Part shown: one piece after another, positions 1 to 7,562 of the stretch | Layout: each line of letters starts with the position of its first letter | Numbering within the stretch: the stretch's first letter is position 1 | Source: JACMLD01 sp964245425 | GTDB lineage: Bacteria; Bacteroidota; Bacteroidia; Chitinophagales; Chitinophagaceae | Direction of reading: 5' to 3' | Length of the DNA stretch: 11,657 nt | NCBI GenBank assembly: GCA_964245425.1 | Contig: CAXTMV010000187.1 | Span: forward strand, 1 to 11,657 | The notes under the pieces: generated by a model | Databases searched by the model: none | What the model was told of the DNA's origin: nothing | The model's input: only the letters and a program-made list of their open reading frames with translations | Translations under genes and position numbers: made by a program

Positions 1-1823
1 CTATAATAATAAGTAATATTTGCATAAAAGCCTGCCCGCAAAGCCAGGTCAAGCCCGGCGGCAATGGTATTCTTCGCAACACTGGGCATATGGTTGCCGG
101 AGAAATCGGCCGTCAATTGTTTGAAATTGTCATAACGAAAATCATTCCAGGTATAACTTACCCAAATCTTCGATGGCTGAAAAAAGGAATGCGCCGAAGA
201 GAACAATGCATAAGAAAGCTGCCCTTCCAACCCCTTTTGTTTGGTATTGCCTGCATTTACATAATAATTAGCGGCATTGGTATCTGTCCTTTGCACAATG
301 GCATCCTGCAAACGAAAATAAAAAGCATTCAGCTCCGCATACAAGCGGTTATTGAACCAATTGCTCTTGATGCCCAGTTCATAGTTGATGCCGGTCTCGG
401 CATTCAGGTTGGTACTGATGGTGCGGCTCGGCGGCAATACTTCTGCAATCGCCGGCGGCGAAAAACCTTTGGCAATGCTGGCGTAGAGCCAGGTATTACC
501 GGTAATGCCCTTCGAAATGGCCAGCCGCGGCGCCAGCTGGTTGCTATAGGTTCTTTGCTGCAAGGGAAGTGCAGGACTCGACAAACGCTGGTCGCTTACA
601 TGAAACTGGTTAAAGCTGGCACCGGCTGTAAAATCCCAATTGCCCGGCAAACGCAGGTTGGCCTGTGCAAACACTTCGTAGATCCAGCTACCGATATCGT
701 CGTCTGTTTGCAGCGAATCCGGCTTTCCCCCATTGTTTTTATAATCCTTGGTATTGAAAAAACCGCGTTGCGCTTCAGCACCCGTTATCCATTGAAAATG
801 CACCTCGTTCCACTGCCGGTTATAGCTAAAGACTGTTCTGCCGCCAAACTGCGGCTCCGACCTTTTTTCATAGGTGCGAAAAGTGGGATTGCTGAACTGT
901 ACAAAAGATCCATATACCGTAGTGGTATTTTGCCAGGCCTCCGAAAAATGATAATGACTGGTAATACCTGCCAGCAGCATTTTCTGGTAGATGGCCGCCT
1001 GCACCTGTTCGGCATTGCCAAAACCGCCCGCCGCAGGCCGGTAGGCACGCGGGTTGGCGGTAAATTCTTTCAATGTAAGCGCACCCGGCGTCTGGTAATA
1101 CAAATCGCCATACAGAAAGCTGGTATTGATCTGCTGTTTGTCGCTTACTTTCATTTGCGTTTCCCAGGTGCCGATGTCGCGGCGCATGGCGGTATGGTAC
1201 CGGTAGCCATCGCTTGCCTGGTGGGTATAATTAAACAGGTTTCTCCGATCGTCGCTGCCGGCCTGTATGCCTGCATTAAATGACTGTGTATTGAAACTGC
1301 CGCCGGTATATTGAATAGTGGCGCCCTGCTGCCAGTTGGCCGGCTGGCTATTCAGTAATATAGCGCCCCCGGTACCAGCACCATACACGCTGCCCGCAGG
1401 ACCCTTGATGATCTCGATGGACTGGGTATTAAAAAAGCTAAGCTGGTTCAGGTAGGTATTGCCACCCGCATCGGTAAAAGGAATATCGTTCCAGTATACT
1501 TTTACATTTCTCACGCCAAAGGGTGAACGCAGTGTACTGCCGCGTATATTAATGCGGTAACTGCCCGGCGAACGTTCTTCCATGCGCACGCCCGCCGTAC
1601 TGTTTACTGCCGGCACCAGCGAAGTATTGGAGAACCGGTCCAGCTGTGCCTTATTGATCAGCAATACGGCTGCCGATACTTCCTTTAGCTGCTTGTTTTG
1701 CTCAAAAGCCCGGACGGTTATGGTTTCCAGCAGGTGAGCAGTATCGGCACTGGTTTTTTCCTGCGCCCGTACACTAAAAGAAGCCAGCAGGCAGAGCAGG
1801 AGAGCGTATCGACTGGTTTGCAT
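1..1823 (-). CDS. TonB-dependent outer-membrane receptor, C-terminus cut off by window edge
   Basis: The reverse strand is open from an ATG at 1823 to base 1, giving 607 residues of an outer-membrane receptor that takes up a scarce ligand using TonB/ExbBD energy. Residues 1-20 form a signal peptide ending VRA|QEK. A TonB-box-like stretch (LLETITVRA, about 31-39) follows, then a plug domain (about 44-160) with INIRG (91-95) and the hallmark IEIIKGPAGSVYGAGTGGA (136-154). From about 165 onward there are alternating barrel strands, including AKGFSPPAIAEVLPP and, near the edge, SGNHMPSVAKNTIAAG. No CarboxypepD_reg-like N-terminal extension is present, so this resembles the siderophore/cobalamin/metal receptor type rather than SusC. 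By family length roughly 80-100 residues are missing to the left. The ligand cannot be read from the sequence. It is transcribed divergently from the amino-acid permease. Confidence 0.95.
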   Translation of the reverse strand, partial: MQTSRYALLLCLLASFSVRAQEKTSADTAHLLETITVRAFEQNKQLKEVSAAVLLINKAQLDRFSNTSLVPAVNSTAGVRMEERSPGSYRINIRGSTLRSPFGVRNVKVYWNDIPFTDAGGNTYLNQLSFFNTQSIEIIKGPAGSVYGAGTGGAILLNSQPANWQQGATIQYTGGSFNTQSFNAGIQAGSDDRRNLFNYTHQASDGYRYHTAMRRDIGTWETQMKVSDKQQINTSFLYGDLYYQTPGALTLKEFTANPRAYRPAAGGFGNAEQVQAAIYQKMLLAGITSHYHFSEAWQNTTTVYGSFVQFSNPTFRTYEKRSEPQFGGRTVFSYNRQWNEVHFQWITGAEAQRGFFNTKDYKNNGGKPDSLQTDDDIGSWIYEVFAQANLRLPGNWDFTAGASFNQFHVSDQRLSSPALPLQQRTYSNQLAPRLAISKGITGNTWLYASIAKGFSPPAIAEVLPPSRTISTNLNAETGINYELGIKSNWFNNRLYAELNAFYFRLQDAIVQRTDTNAANYYVNAGNTKQKGLEGQLSYALFSSAHSFFQPSKIWVSYTWNDFRYDNFKQLTADFSGNHMPSVAKNTIAAGLDLALRAGFYANITYYY

Positions 1824-1847
1824 CGGATATGAATGAGTTTAGAAACC

Positions 1848-1855
1848 CAAATGTA
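1848..1855 (-). promoter_or_regulatory. Putative Bacteroidota -7 element for the TonB-dependent receptor
   Basis: The minus strand reads TACATTTG, an exact match to the Bacteroidota sigma-ABfr -7 consensus TAnnTTTG. It lies 25 bases before the receptor ATG, so the transcript would have a leader of roughly 15-20 bases. No clear TTTG/TTG -33 element is visible at the usual spacing; that position is occupied by an AT-rich dyad (1862-1874). No Shine-Dalgarno sequence precedes the ATG, as is usual in this phylum. Confidence 0.45.
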
Positions 1856-1889
1856 AAACCTAATATCTAATATTCATTATCTTCATTCC

Positions 1890-3275
1890 ATGAGCAAAAC
1901 GGCCAGGCTTAACCTCTTCGACTTCACTATGATTGTAGTAAGCCTGGTTATCGGGATGGGTATTTTTCGTACACCGCTGAACGTGGCCAAAGCTGTTCCC
2001 TCCACTTTTATTTTCTTTGCCGCCTGGATAACCGGTGGCATTGTAGCTTATTGCGGGGCCATTACCTATGCCGAGATCGGCAGCCGGCTGCCGGTTACCG
2101 GAGGTTATTACAAAGTGTTTTCTTATGCTTACCATCCTTCCATTGCCTTTGCCGTTAACTGCCTGATCCTGGTATCCAATGCCGCGTCGCTGGCGGGGGT
2201 GGCTATCGTAGGCGGAGAATACATTACCGGCATATTTATACCGGGCTCCAACGAGGCGGCTTACCGGGCTATCGAAGGCCATGCACAACATATCCAGACC
2301 ATACAGAATGCTATTGCCATCGGTGCCATTGTGTTGTTTTACGGAGTTAACCTGCTGGGCCTCAAAATGAGTGCCCGCACACAGAATATCCTCACCATTA
2401 TCAAGATCAGCATGATACTGCTGCTGATCACGCCTGTTTTCTTCAGTGTTCATGCACCCGCCGCCGCGGCCTCACCCGAAGAACTGCGGCATTTTACTTT
2501 TGTTGAATACCTGAAAGCATTTGGGGTGGGCCTGGTGGCGGTTAGTTTTACGTATGGCGGTTACCAGCAAACCATCAATTTTGGCGCAGAGGTTAAAAAT
2601 GCCAATCGCCTGGTGCCGCGCGGCATTTTCTTTGGCATCTTCATCATCATTGCGCTGTACCTGACCATCAATTATGCTTATATCCATGTAATCGGTTTCG
2701 AAGAAATGAAACAAAGCACCAATATAGCGGCCATCATGGCATCAAAAATTTTTGGTCCCAACGCAGAGCGTATTTTGTCGGTGCTGTTGTTCCTGAGTGT
2801 ACTGGCTTATGTAAATGTGTTGCTGATGAGCAACCCCCGGGTCATGTATGCCATGAGCGAGGATAAGATACTGCCGCCTGTATTCCGGCAGCGCCATCCG
2901 AAAACGGCTGTACTAACGGTTTCGCTCACCGTATTTGCCGCCCTCTGCATCCTGATTGTTTTCTGGGCAGAAAAATTTGATACCATTCTCAGCTTCAGTA
3001 TTTTCCTGGATTGTTTTGGCATGGCCCTGTCTGCCGGCAGCATTTTTATTCTCCGGAAAAAAACGGCCGCCCTCAACCATACCGGTATTTTTATGATGAA
3101 GGGATACCCCCTGCAACCCCTGGTTTTTATCGCCACCTATTCTTTTGTTGCCATCAGCCTGCTGATCAATGAAACCAAGATATCGCTCATCGGGCTGGCC
3201 GTGCTGGCCACTTTTATCATTATCTATTTTGCCGTAAAAAAATTCAACGCTCAAAAGCTCCCCGCCAATGAATGA
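1890..3275 (+). CDS. APC-family amino-acid permease
   Basis: A 461-residue inner-membrane transporter of the APC superfamily (LeuT fold, about 12 membrane helices), expected to move an amino acid or related amine by proton symport or exchange. Helix 1 carries the broken-helix substrate motif IGMGIF (21-26). Further signatures are YAEIGSRLPVTGGYY (60-74), the helix-6 region FTYGGYQQ (220-227) followed by EVKNANRLVPRGI (234-246), and NPRVMYAMSEDKILP (315-329). These resemble the LAT/SteT-like branch, but the substrate cannot be fixed from this. The start at 1890 puts helix 1 at the expected distance from the N-terminus. The 3' end overlaps the MetC-like gene by 8 bases (ATGAATGA), so the two are very probably co-transcribed and translationally coupled, suggesting a substrate handled by that enzyme. 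A 66-base gap separates it from the divergent receptor. Confidence 0.93.
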   Translation: MSKTARLNLFDFTMIVVSLVIGMGIFRTPLNVAKAVPSTFIFFAAWITGGIVAYCGAITYAEIGSRLPVTGGYYKVFSYAYHPSIAFAVNCLILVSNAASLAGVAIVGGEYITGIFIPGSNEAAYRAIEGHAQHIQTIQNAIAIGAIVLFYGVNLLGLKMSARTQNILTIIKISMILLLITPVFFSVHAPAAAASPEELRHFTFVEYLKAFGVGLVAVSFTYGGYQQTINFGAEVKNANRLVPRGIFFGIFIIIALYLTINYAYIHVIGFEEMKQSTNIAAIMASKIFGPNAERILSVLLFLSVLAYVNVLLMSNPRVMYAMSEDKILPPVFRQRHPKTAVLTVSLTVFAALCILIVFWAEKFDTILSFSIFLDCFGMALSAGSIFILRKKTAALNHTGIFMMKGYPLQPLVFIATYSFVAISLLINETKISLIGLAVLATFIIIYFAVKKFNAQKLPANE

Positions 3276-4440
3276 CCCTATTTCTTATATACTGAATGAA
3301 CTGGGCGAAGACCGGGAACTTTATTTTAATGCCGTGTCGCCGCCCATCATGCAAACCAGCAATTTTGCTTTTAAGAAAGTGGCCGATCTGCGGCGGGCTT
3401 TTGAAGATGAAATGAGCGGCTATCTCTATAGCCGCGGACTGAACCCCACCATTGACATCCTGCGTAAAAAACTGGCAGCGCTGGATGGAGCAGAAGACTG
3501 CCTGGTATTGAACAGCGGGGCTTCGGCCATTTTTGCCGCCGTATTTGCCAATGTACAAAGCGGCGATCATATCATTTCTGTACACAAACCCTATACCTGG
3601 GCCTGGAAGATGTTCGACCATATTTTGCCGAGGTTCGGCATCAGCACAACTTATGTTGACGGAACAAAAACAACCCATTTTGAAGCGGCCCTGCAACCCA
3701 ATACAAAACTGATCTACCTGGAATCGCCCAATAGCCTTACCTATGAGCTGCAGGACCTCGAAGCCGTTGGCCGCCTGGCCAGGGAACGCGGCATTGTTAC
3801 GGTTATTGATAACAGCTATTGCACCCCCCTTTACCAGCAACCCATTAAGCTGGGCATTGACATCGCCATGCAAACGGCCACCAAGTACCTGAACGGGCAC
3901 AGCGATACCATTGGCGGCGTGCTGTGCGGTACGCGGGCCATGATGAAAAAAATATTTGACAGCGAATACCTGAACATAGGCATCGGCACCACCCCCTTTA
4001 ATGCGTGGCTGATGATACGGGGGCTGCGCACCCTGCCCGCCCGCCTGGACCGCATCAGTGCCACCACCGGTAAACTGCTTGACTATCTGCAGCAACACCC
4101 GAAAGTTGAAGAGGTTATTTTCCCTTTTCACCCCCGCTTTTCCCAATACGCGCTGGCCCGGCAACAGATGACCGGCGCCTGCGGATTGCTGACCATCGTA
4201 ATGAAGGCGACCAAAATGGAGCAAATTGTGCAGTTTTGCGAATCGCTTCAGCACCTGCTGATGGCGGTGAGTTGGGGGGGCCATGAAAGCCTCGCCCTTC
4301 CGAAATGTGCATCATTGTTGCCCCATCAATTTGACGCGTCTAACCGCGAACATAAAATGATACGATTTTATTTTGGCCTGGAAGAGCCTGCCTACCTGAT
4401 TGCCGATATAGAACAGGCCTTTGAAAAAGTAAATGATTGA
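3268..4440 (+). CDS. Cys/Met-metabolism PLP enzyme, cystathionine beta-lyase (MetC)-like
   Basis: A 390-residue cytosolic fold-type I PLP enzyme of the trans-sulfuration family, normal in length. Visible residues: YLYSRGLNPT (52-61; Tyr54 and Arg56 bind the phosphate of the neighbouring subunit's cofactor), Tyr109 stacking on PLP, Asp181 in DNSYCTP contacting the pyridine nitrogen, Schiff-base Lys206 in ATKYLNGHSD, and Arg366 in MIRFYFGLE for the substrate carboxylate. ESPNS (152-156) and SWGGHESL (335-342) resemble E. coli MetC (ESPGS, SWGGYESL) more than cystathionine gamma-synthase or methionine gamma-lyase. Expected reaction: cystathionine to homocysteine, pyruvate and ammonia; activity on cysteine, methionine or another thioether is possible. 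The loop after Tyr109 (TWAWK) is unusual. Its ATG lies inside the end of the permease gene. The family is certain; the exact reaction is inferred. Confidence 0.93.
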   Translation: MNDPISYILNELGEDRELYFNAVSPPIMQTSNFAFKKVADLRRAFEDEMSGYLYSRGLNPTIDILRKKLAALDGAEDCLVLNSGASAIFAAVFANVQSGDHIISVHKPYTWAWKMFDHILPRFGISTTYVDGTKTTHFEAALQPNTKLIYLESPNSLTYELQDLEAVGRLARERGIVTVIDNSYCTPLYQQPIKLGIDIAMQTATKYLNGHSDTIGGVLCGTRAMMKKIFDSEYLNIGIGTTPFNAWLMIRGLRTLPARLDRISATTGKLLDYLQQHPKVEEVIFPFHPRFSQYALARQQMTGACGLLTIVMKATKMEQIVQFCESLQHLLMAVSWGGHESLALPKCASLLPHQFDASNREHKMIRFYFGLEEPAYLIADIEQAFEKVND

Positions 4441-4594
4441 TGCCGGGAAAAAATATTTTATCGCCCGCAGCTTTGCAAAGGGCATGGATTGAGGTGGAAA
4501 GTTCCGAAAGCCTTAATTTTACTGCCGGTAAAAGAAATTGCACCGCTTATCAAAAAACCACCATACAACCTTTGCCACTGTTTAATTTTACTGC
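4441..4594. other. Spacer with duplicated promoter-like 13-mer and a candidate 52-codon ORF
   Basis: The 154 bases between the MetC-like gene and the TolC-like gene contain two exact copies of TTAATTTTACTGC, at 4513-4525 and 4582-4594, 69 bases apart. Each contains TAATTTTA, one base from TAnnTTTG. The first copy has a TTG at 4489-4491, about 22 bases upstream, and is the better promoter candidate for the TolC operon; the second directly abuts the ATG. A plus-strand ORF (4440-4598, 52 codons) starts on the last base of the preceding stop (TGATG) and ends overlapping the TolC start (ATGA). It encodes MPGKNILSPAALQ..., with no signal peptide or domain that I recognise, and its codon use is mixed. 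It could be a chance ORF; I would not annotate it as a gene without conservation. Confidence 0.4.
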
Positions 4595-6076
4595 ATGAAA
4601 CTTACAGACCTCGCTCTTGCTGCTACCACCACCATAACCGTTCTTTTTTTTGTTTCACCAATAACAGCGCAGGAAAAATGGGATCTTAGAAAAAGTGTTG
4701 AATATGCCTGGAGCCATAATGTTACCGTACAGCAAGCGGATATACAGGCAGGTATTGATTCTCTAACGCTCCGGCAAAGCCGGTTTTCCCAGTTGCCTTT
4801 TGCCAGCGCCAATACCGGGCTGGGCCTTCGGTTTGGTCGTTCCATTGACCCTTCTACTAACCAGTTCACCACCACGCAATTCCTGTCGCAGCAATATAAT
4901 TTCCAGGCAAGTGTTACCATTTATAACTGGAACAATATTAAAAACAACGTGCTGTCTGCCCGTTATGGCGCGGCCGCTTCCCGGATGGATGTGGAAAAAT
5001 CAAAGAACGACCTGGCCCTGAACGTGGCCAGCTCTTACCTGCAGGCCCTGCTGGCACGGGAGCAGATACATGTGGCGGAAGCACAGGTGCAGCAGACCCA
5101 GGGCCAGTTGCTGGATACCCGTAAACGGGTAGATGCCGGTTCTTTACCCGAACTGAATGCGGTGCAGCTGGAAGCCCAGCTGGCGACCGACAGCTCCAGC
5201 CTTATCACGGCCAAATCCAATTTCGACCAGAGTGTGCTGAGCCTGAAAGCCCTGCTCTACCTGGATGCAGCAGCGCCTTTTGAATTGGATGCACCACCGG
5301 TAGACAAAATACCGGTGGAGTCGATTGCCGAACTGCAGCCCGATTTTGTTTTTAATATGGCATTGAAATTTCAGCCGGCCCAGAAATCAAACGAATTGCG
5401 GATTAAATCGCTGGAAGCCGCGCTCAAAGCCAATCGCGCACTCATGTATCCCACCCTGTCGGCTTTTGGCGCACTGGGTTCTAATTTTTCCAATTCTTTA
5501 AAAGAAATAAAAAGTGTCAGCTACCTGGGCTATACACCGGTTGATCCGGGCGGACCGGTGGCAGTGGACCCCGCTGGTAATTTCTACCCAATTGTAAGCC
5601 CCAACGTGAAAGTGAACCAGGGCAGCAAATCCTTTGGAAAGATCTGGAACGGCTATTCTACCCAGCTCAGCAATAATTTCGGGCAAAACGTAGGCCTGCA
5701 GCTGAACGTACCCATCTTTAACGGCGGCCAGGCAAATATTACTTACCAGAAATCCAAACTAAACCTGCAAAATGCCAAAGTAAGCCGCGAACAGATAGAC
5801 CAGACCCTGAAACAAAATATTTACCAGGCCTATAACAGTGCAGTGGCAGCCCTCGAAAAATACAATGCCACCAGGTCTACGGTGAACGCCACCGAAAAAG
5901 CATTTGATTTTGCAACCAAGCGGTACAACCTCGGCCTGCTGAGTACGCTGGACCTGATTACCAGCCAGACCAATTTTACAAGAGCTAAACTTGATCTGCT
6001 GACCTCGCATTACGACTATGTATTTAAAATGAAAGTGCTGGAATTTTATAAAGGACAGGGAATAAAGCTCGAATAA
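4595..6076 (+). CDS. TolC-family outer-membrane efflux channel
   Basis: A 493-residue TolC/OEP-type protein forming the outer-membrane barrel and periplasmic tunnel of a tripartite exporter. Residues 1-25 are a signal peptide (ITA|QEK). Mature KWDLRKSVEYAWSHN is the usual opening helix. Two structural repeats follow, about 28-225 and 262-485, each with long coiled-coil helices (for example 133-215 and 385-470) and a strand pair. GLGLRFGRSIDPSTNQF (76-92) and NNFGQNVGLQLNVPIFNGG (360-378) are typical barrel and turn segments, and KRYNLGLLSTLDLI (442-455) is the common C-terminal signature. The second external loop (about 298-362) is long and rich in Pro, Gly, Asn and Ser, as in Bacteroidota members. 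It lies 57 bases upstream of the adaptor gene and is most likely co-transcribed with it. The exported substrate is unknown. Confidence 0.93.
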   Translation: MKLTDLALAATTTITVLFFVSPITAQEKWDLRKSVEYAWSHNVTVQQADIQAGIDSLTLRQSRFSQLPFASANTGLGLRFGRSIDPSTNQFTTTQFLSQQYNFQASVTIYNWNNIKNNVLSARYGAAASRMDVEKSKNDLALNVASSYLQALLAREQIHVAEAQVQQTQGQLLDTRKRVDAGSLPELNAVQLEAQLATDSSSLITAKSNFDQSVLSLKALLYLDAAAPFELDAPPVDKIPVESIAELQPDFVFNMALKFQPAQKSNELRIKSLEAALKANRALMYPTLSAFGALGSNFSNSLKEIKSVSYLGYTPVDPGGPVAVDPAGNFYPIVSPNVKVNQGSKSFGKIWNGYSTQLSNNFGQNVGLQLNVPIFNGGQANITYQKSKLNLQNAKVSREQIDQTLKQNIYQAYNSAVAALEKYNATRSTVNATEKAFDFATKRYNLGLLSTLDLITSQTNFTRAKLDLLTSHYDYVFKMKVLEFYKGQGIKLE

Positions 6077-6133
6077 TTGCGGTACCCGCCATCAGATAAA
6101 AACACTCTATAAACACAACCGAAATTTTTTTAA

Positions 6134-7525
6134 ATGAGTAAGAAATTAACCTGGATACTGGTAAGCGTAGTCGTCCTTATCATTTTATTGGTGGTGGCAC
6201 AGAAAAACGGGGCCTTTGGCAAAGACGAGGGCACCAAGGTAACGGCAGAGAAAATACAAAAAAGAACCATCATCGAAACGGTTACGGCCAGCGGTAAGGT
6301 ATACCCCGAAATTGAAGTAAAAGTAAGCCCGGATATTTCCGGCGAAATTACAGAGCTGACCGTAATGGAAGGTGACAGCGTTCGCAAAGGGCAGGTGCTG
6401 GCCAGGATCTATGCAGATATCTACGCCACACAAAGAGACCAGGCTTCTGCCGGCGTAAGCCAGCAGGAGGCGGTTGTATCCAACAGTACCGCACAGCTGG
6501 ATGCGTTGAAAGCTGCGCAGGACCTGTCTGAAAAAACCTATAATCGCCAGAAACAGCTTGCCAACGATAAAGTAATATCCAAATCAGAATTTGAACAGGC
6601 TGAAAGCGCTTACCTGACCGCTAAAGCCAACTACAATGCTGCCGTGCAGGGCATTCGTGGGGGACAGGCCGGTGTAATAAATGCACAGGCCAATCTTACC
6701 AAAGCAAATAAAGATCTGAGCAGAACCATTATCACATCGCCCATGGATGGCGTTATCTCCCTGCTGAGCGTAAAAAAAGGGGAGCGGGTAGCCGGTAACA
6801 GTTTTAACGTAGGTACCGAAATGATGCGGGTGGCAGATATGAGTAAAATAGAAGTAAGGGTTGACGTGGGGGAGAACGATATTCCAAAGGTACGCCTGGG
6901 TGATTCCGCAGTAATTGAAGTAGATGCGTATAACAAAAGAAAATTCAAAGGCATTGTTACACAAATAGCCAGTAGCAACAAAGGCGCTGCTACACAGGTG
7001 GCCAGCACCACTTCTACCGATGTTACCAATTATGAAGTGCGCATCCGCTTGTTGGCCGATTCTTATAAGGATCTGGTAGATCCCGCCAAGCCAAAGAATT
7101 TTCCCTTTCGCCCGGGTATGAGCGCCAGTGCCGACATTCAGACCAAACGCCATGAAGACGTATGGTCTGTACCCATCAACGCAGTTACCACCAGGGAAAA
7201 AGGCACCGACAAGGTAGCCGCCGGTAATAAAGATGCCAGCGCTGCCACCGATCCCAATGCCGACCCCAATGCAGGGCCGGATCAGAAAGCAGGCAGTGTT
7301 ACCGATTTAGACGAAGTGGTATTTGTTTTGCAAGCCGATAAAAAAGTAAAGAAAGCCGTGGTAAAGACCGACATACAGGATATCAATAACATTGAAATTA
7401 CCAGCGGCTTAAAAGAAGGAGATAAGGTGATAACAGGACCTTACGGAACCATCAGTAAATTGCTGAAAGACGGAATGATTGTAAACGTAGTAGAGAAGGA
7501 CAAGCTGTTTGATACTAAAAAATAG
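6134..7525 (+). CDS. Efflux periplasmic adaptor (HlyD/MacA-type membrane fusion protein)
   Basis: A 463-residue adaptor linking an inner-membrane pump to a TolC channel. One N-terminal membrane helix (about 7-22) is not followed by a convincing cleavage site, so the protein is probably anchored with its bulk in the periplasm. Domains in order: first lipoyl half (about 60-95, SPDISGEITELTVMEGDSV), alpha-hairpin coiled coil (about 100-192), second lipoyl half (about 195-218, TSPMDGVISLLSVKKGERV), beta-barrel (about 235-337, ending in FRPGMSASADI) and membrane-proximal domain (from about 340). The barrel-to-terminal region is interrupted by a hydrophilic Asp/Pro/Ala-rich insert at about 355-391 containing the short repeat DPNADPNAGPD. 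Such MacA-like adaptors usually work with a MacB-type ABC permease, but none follows: the next gene is gpsA. The partner must be encoded elsewhere or be shared. Confidence 0.92.
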   Translation: MSKKLTWILVSVVVLIILLVVAQKNGAFGKDEGTKVTAEKIQKRTIIETVTASGKVYPEIEVKVSPDISGEITELTVMEGDSVRKGQVLARIYADIYATQRDQASAGVSQQEAVVSNSTAQLDALKAAQDLSEKTYNRQKQLANDKVISKSEFEQAESAYLTAKANYNAAVQGIRGGQAGVINAQANLTKANKDLSRTIITSPMDGVISLLSVKKGERVAGNSFNVGTEMMRVADMSKIEVRVDVGENDIPKVRLGDSAVIEVDAYNKRKFKGIVTQIASSNKGAATQVASTTSTDVTNYEVRIRLLADSYKDLVDPAKPKNFPFRPGMSASADIQTKRHEDVWSVPINAVTTREKGTDKVAAGNKDASAATDPNADPNAGPDQKAGSVTDLDEVVFVLQADKKVKKAVVKTDIQDINNIEITSGLKEGDKVITGPYGTISKLLKDGMIVNVVEKDKLFDTKK

Positions 7526-7562
7526 AAGGGATGGCTGACCCGAAATCTCAAAATCAACGCGG

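Noticed and set aside
90..1283. A 397-codon plus-strand open frame
   Set aside because: It lies entirely antisense to the TonB-dependent receptor, whose minus-strand frame is open throughout with clear plug and barrel motifs. The plus-strand product has no recognisable family.
1860..2453. A 197-codon minus-strand open frame overlapping the permease start and the divergent promoter region
   Set aside because: It is antisense to permease helices 1-6; its hydrophilic His/Asn/Gln-rich product is what the antisense of hydrophobic membrane segments gives.
3244..4284. A 346-codon minus-strand open frame
   Set aside because: It is antisense to the MetC-like gene, whose catalytic motifs are complete. 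The minus-strand product is low in informative motifs and looks like a codon-bias shadow.
6077..6133. A small GCGG-TAC-CCGC hairpin after the TolC-like stop
   Set aside because: Only four pairs and no T-tract; too weak to call a terminator, and the adaptor gene most likely belongs to the same transcript.
6584..7153. A 189-codon minus-strand open frame
   Set aside because: It is antisense to the well-conserved adaptor barrel and hairpin, with no family signature.
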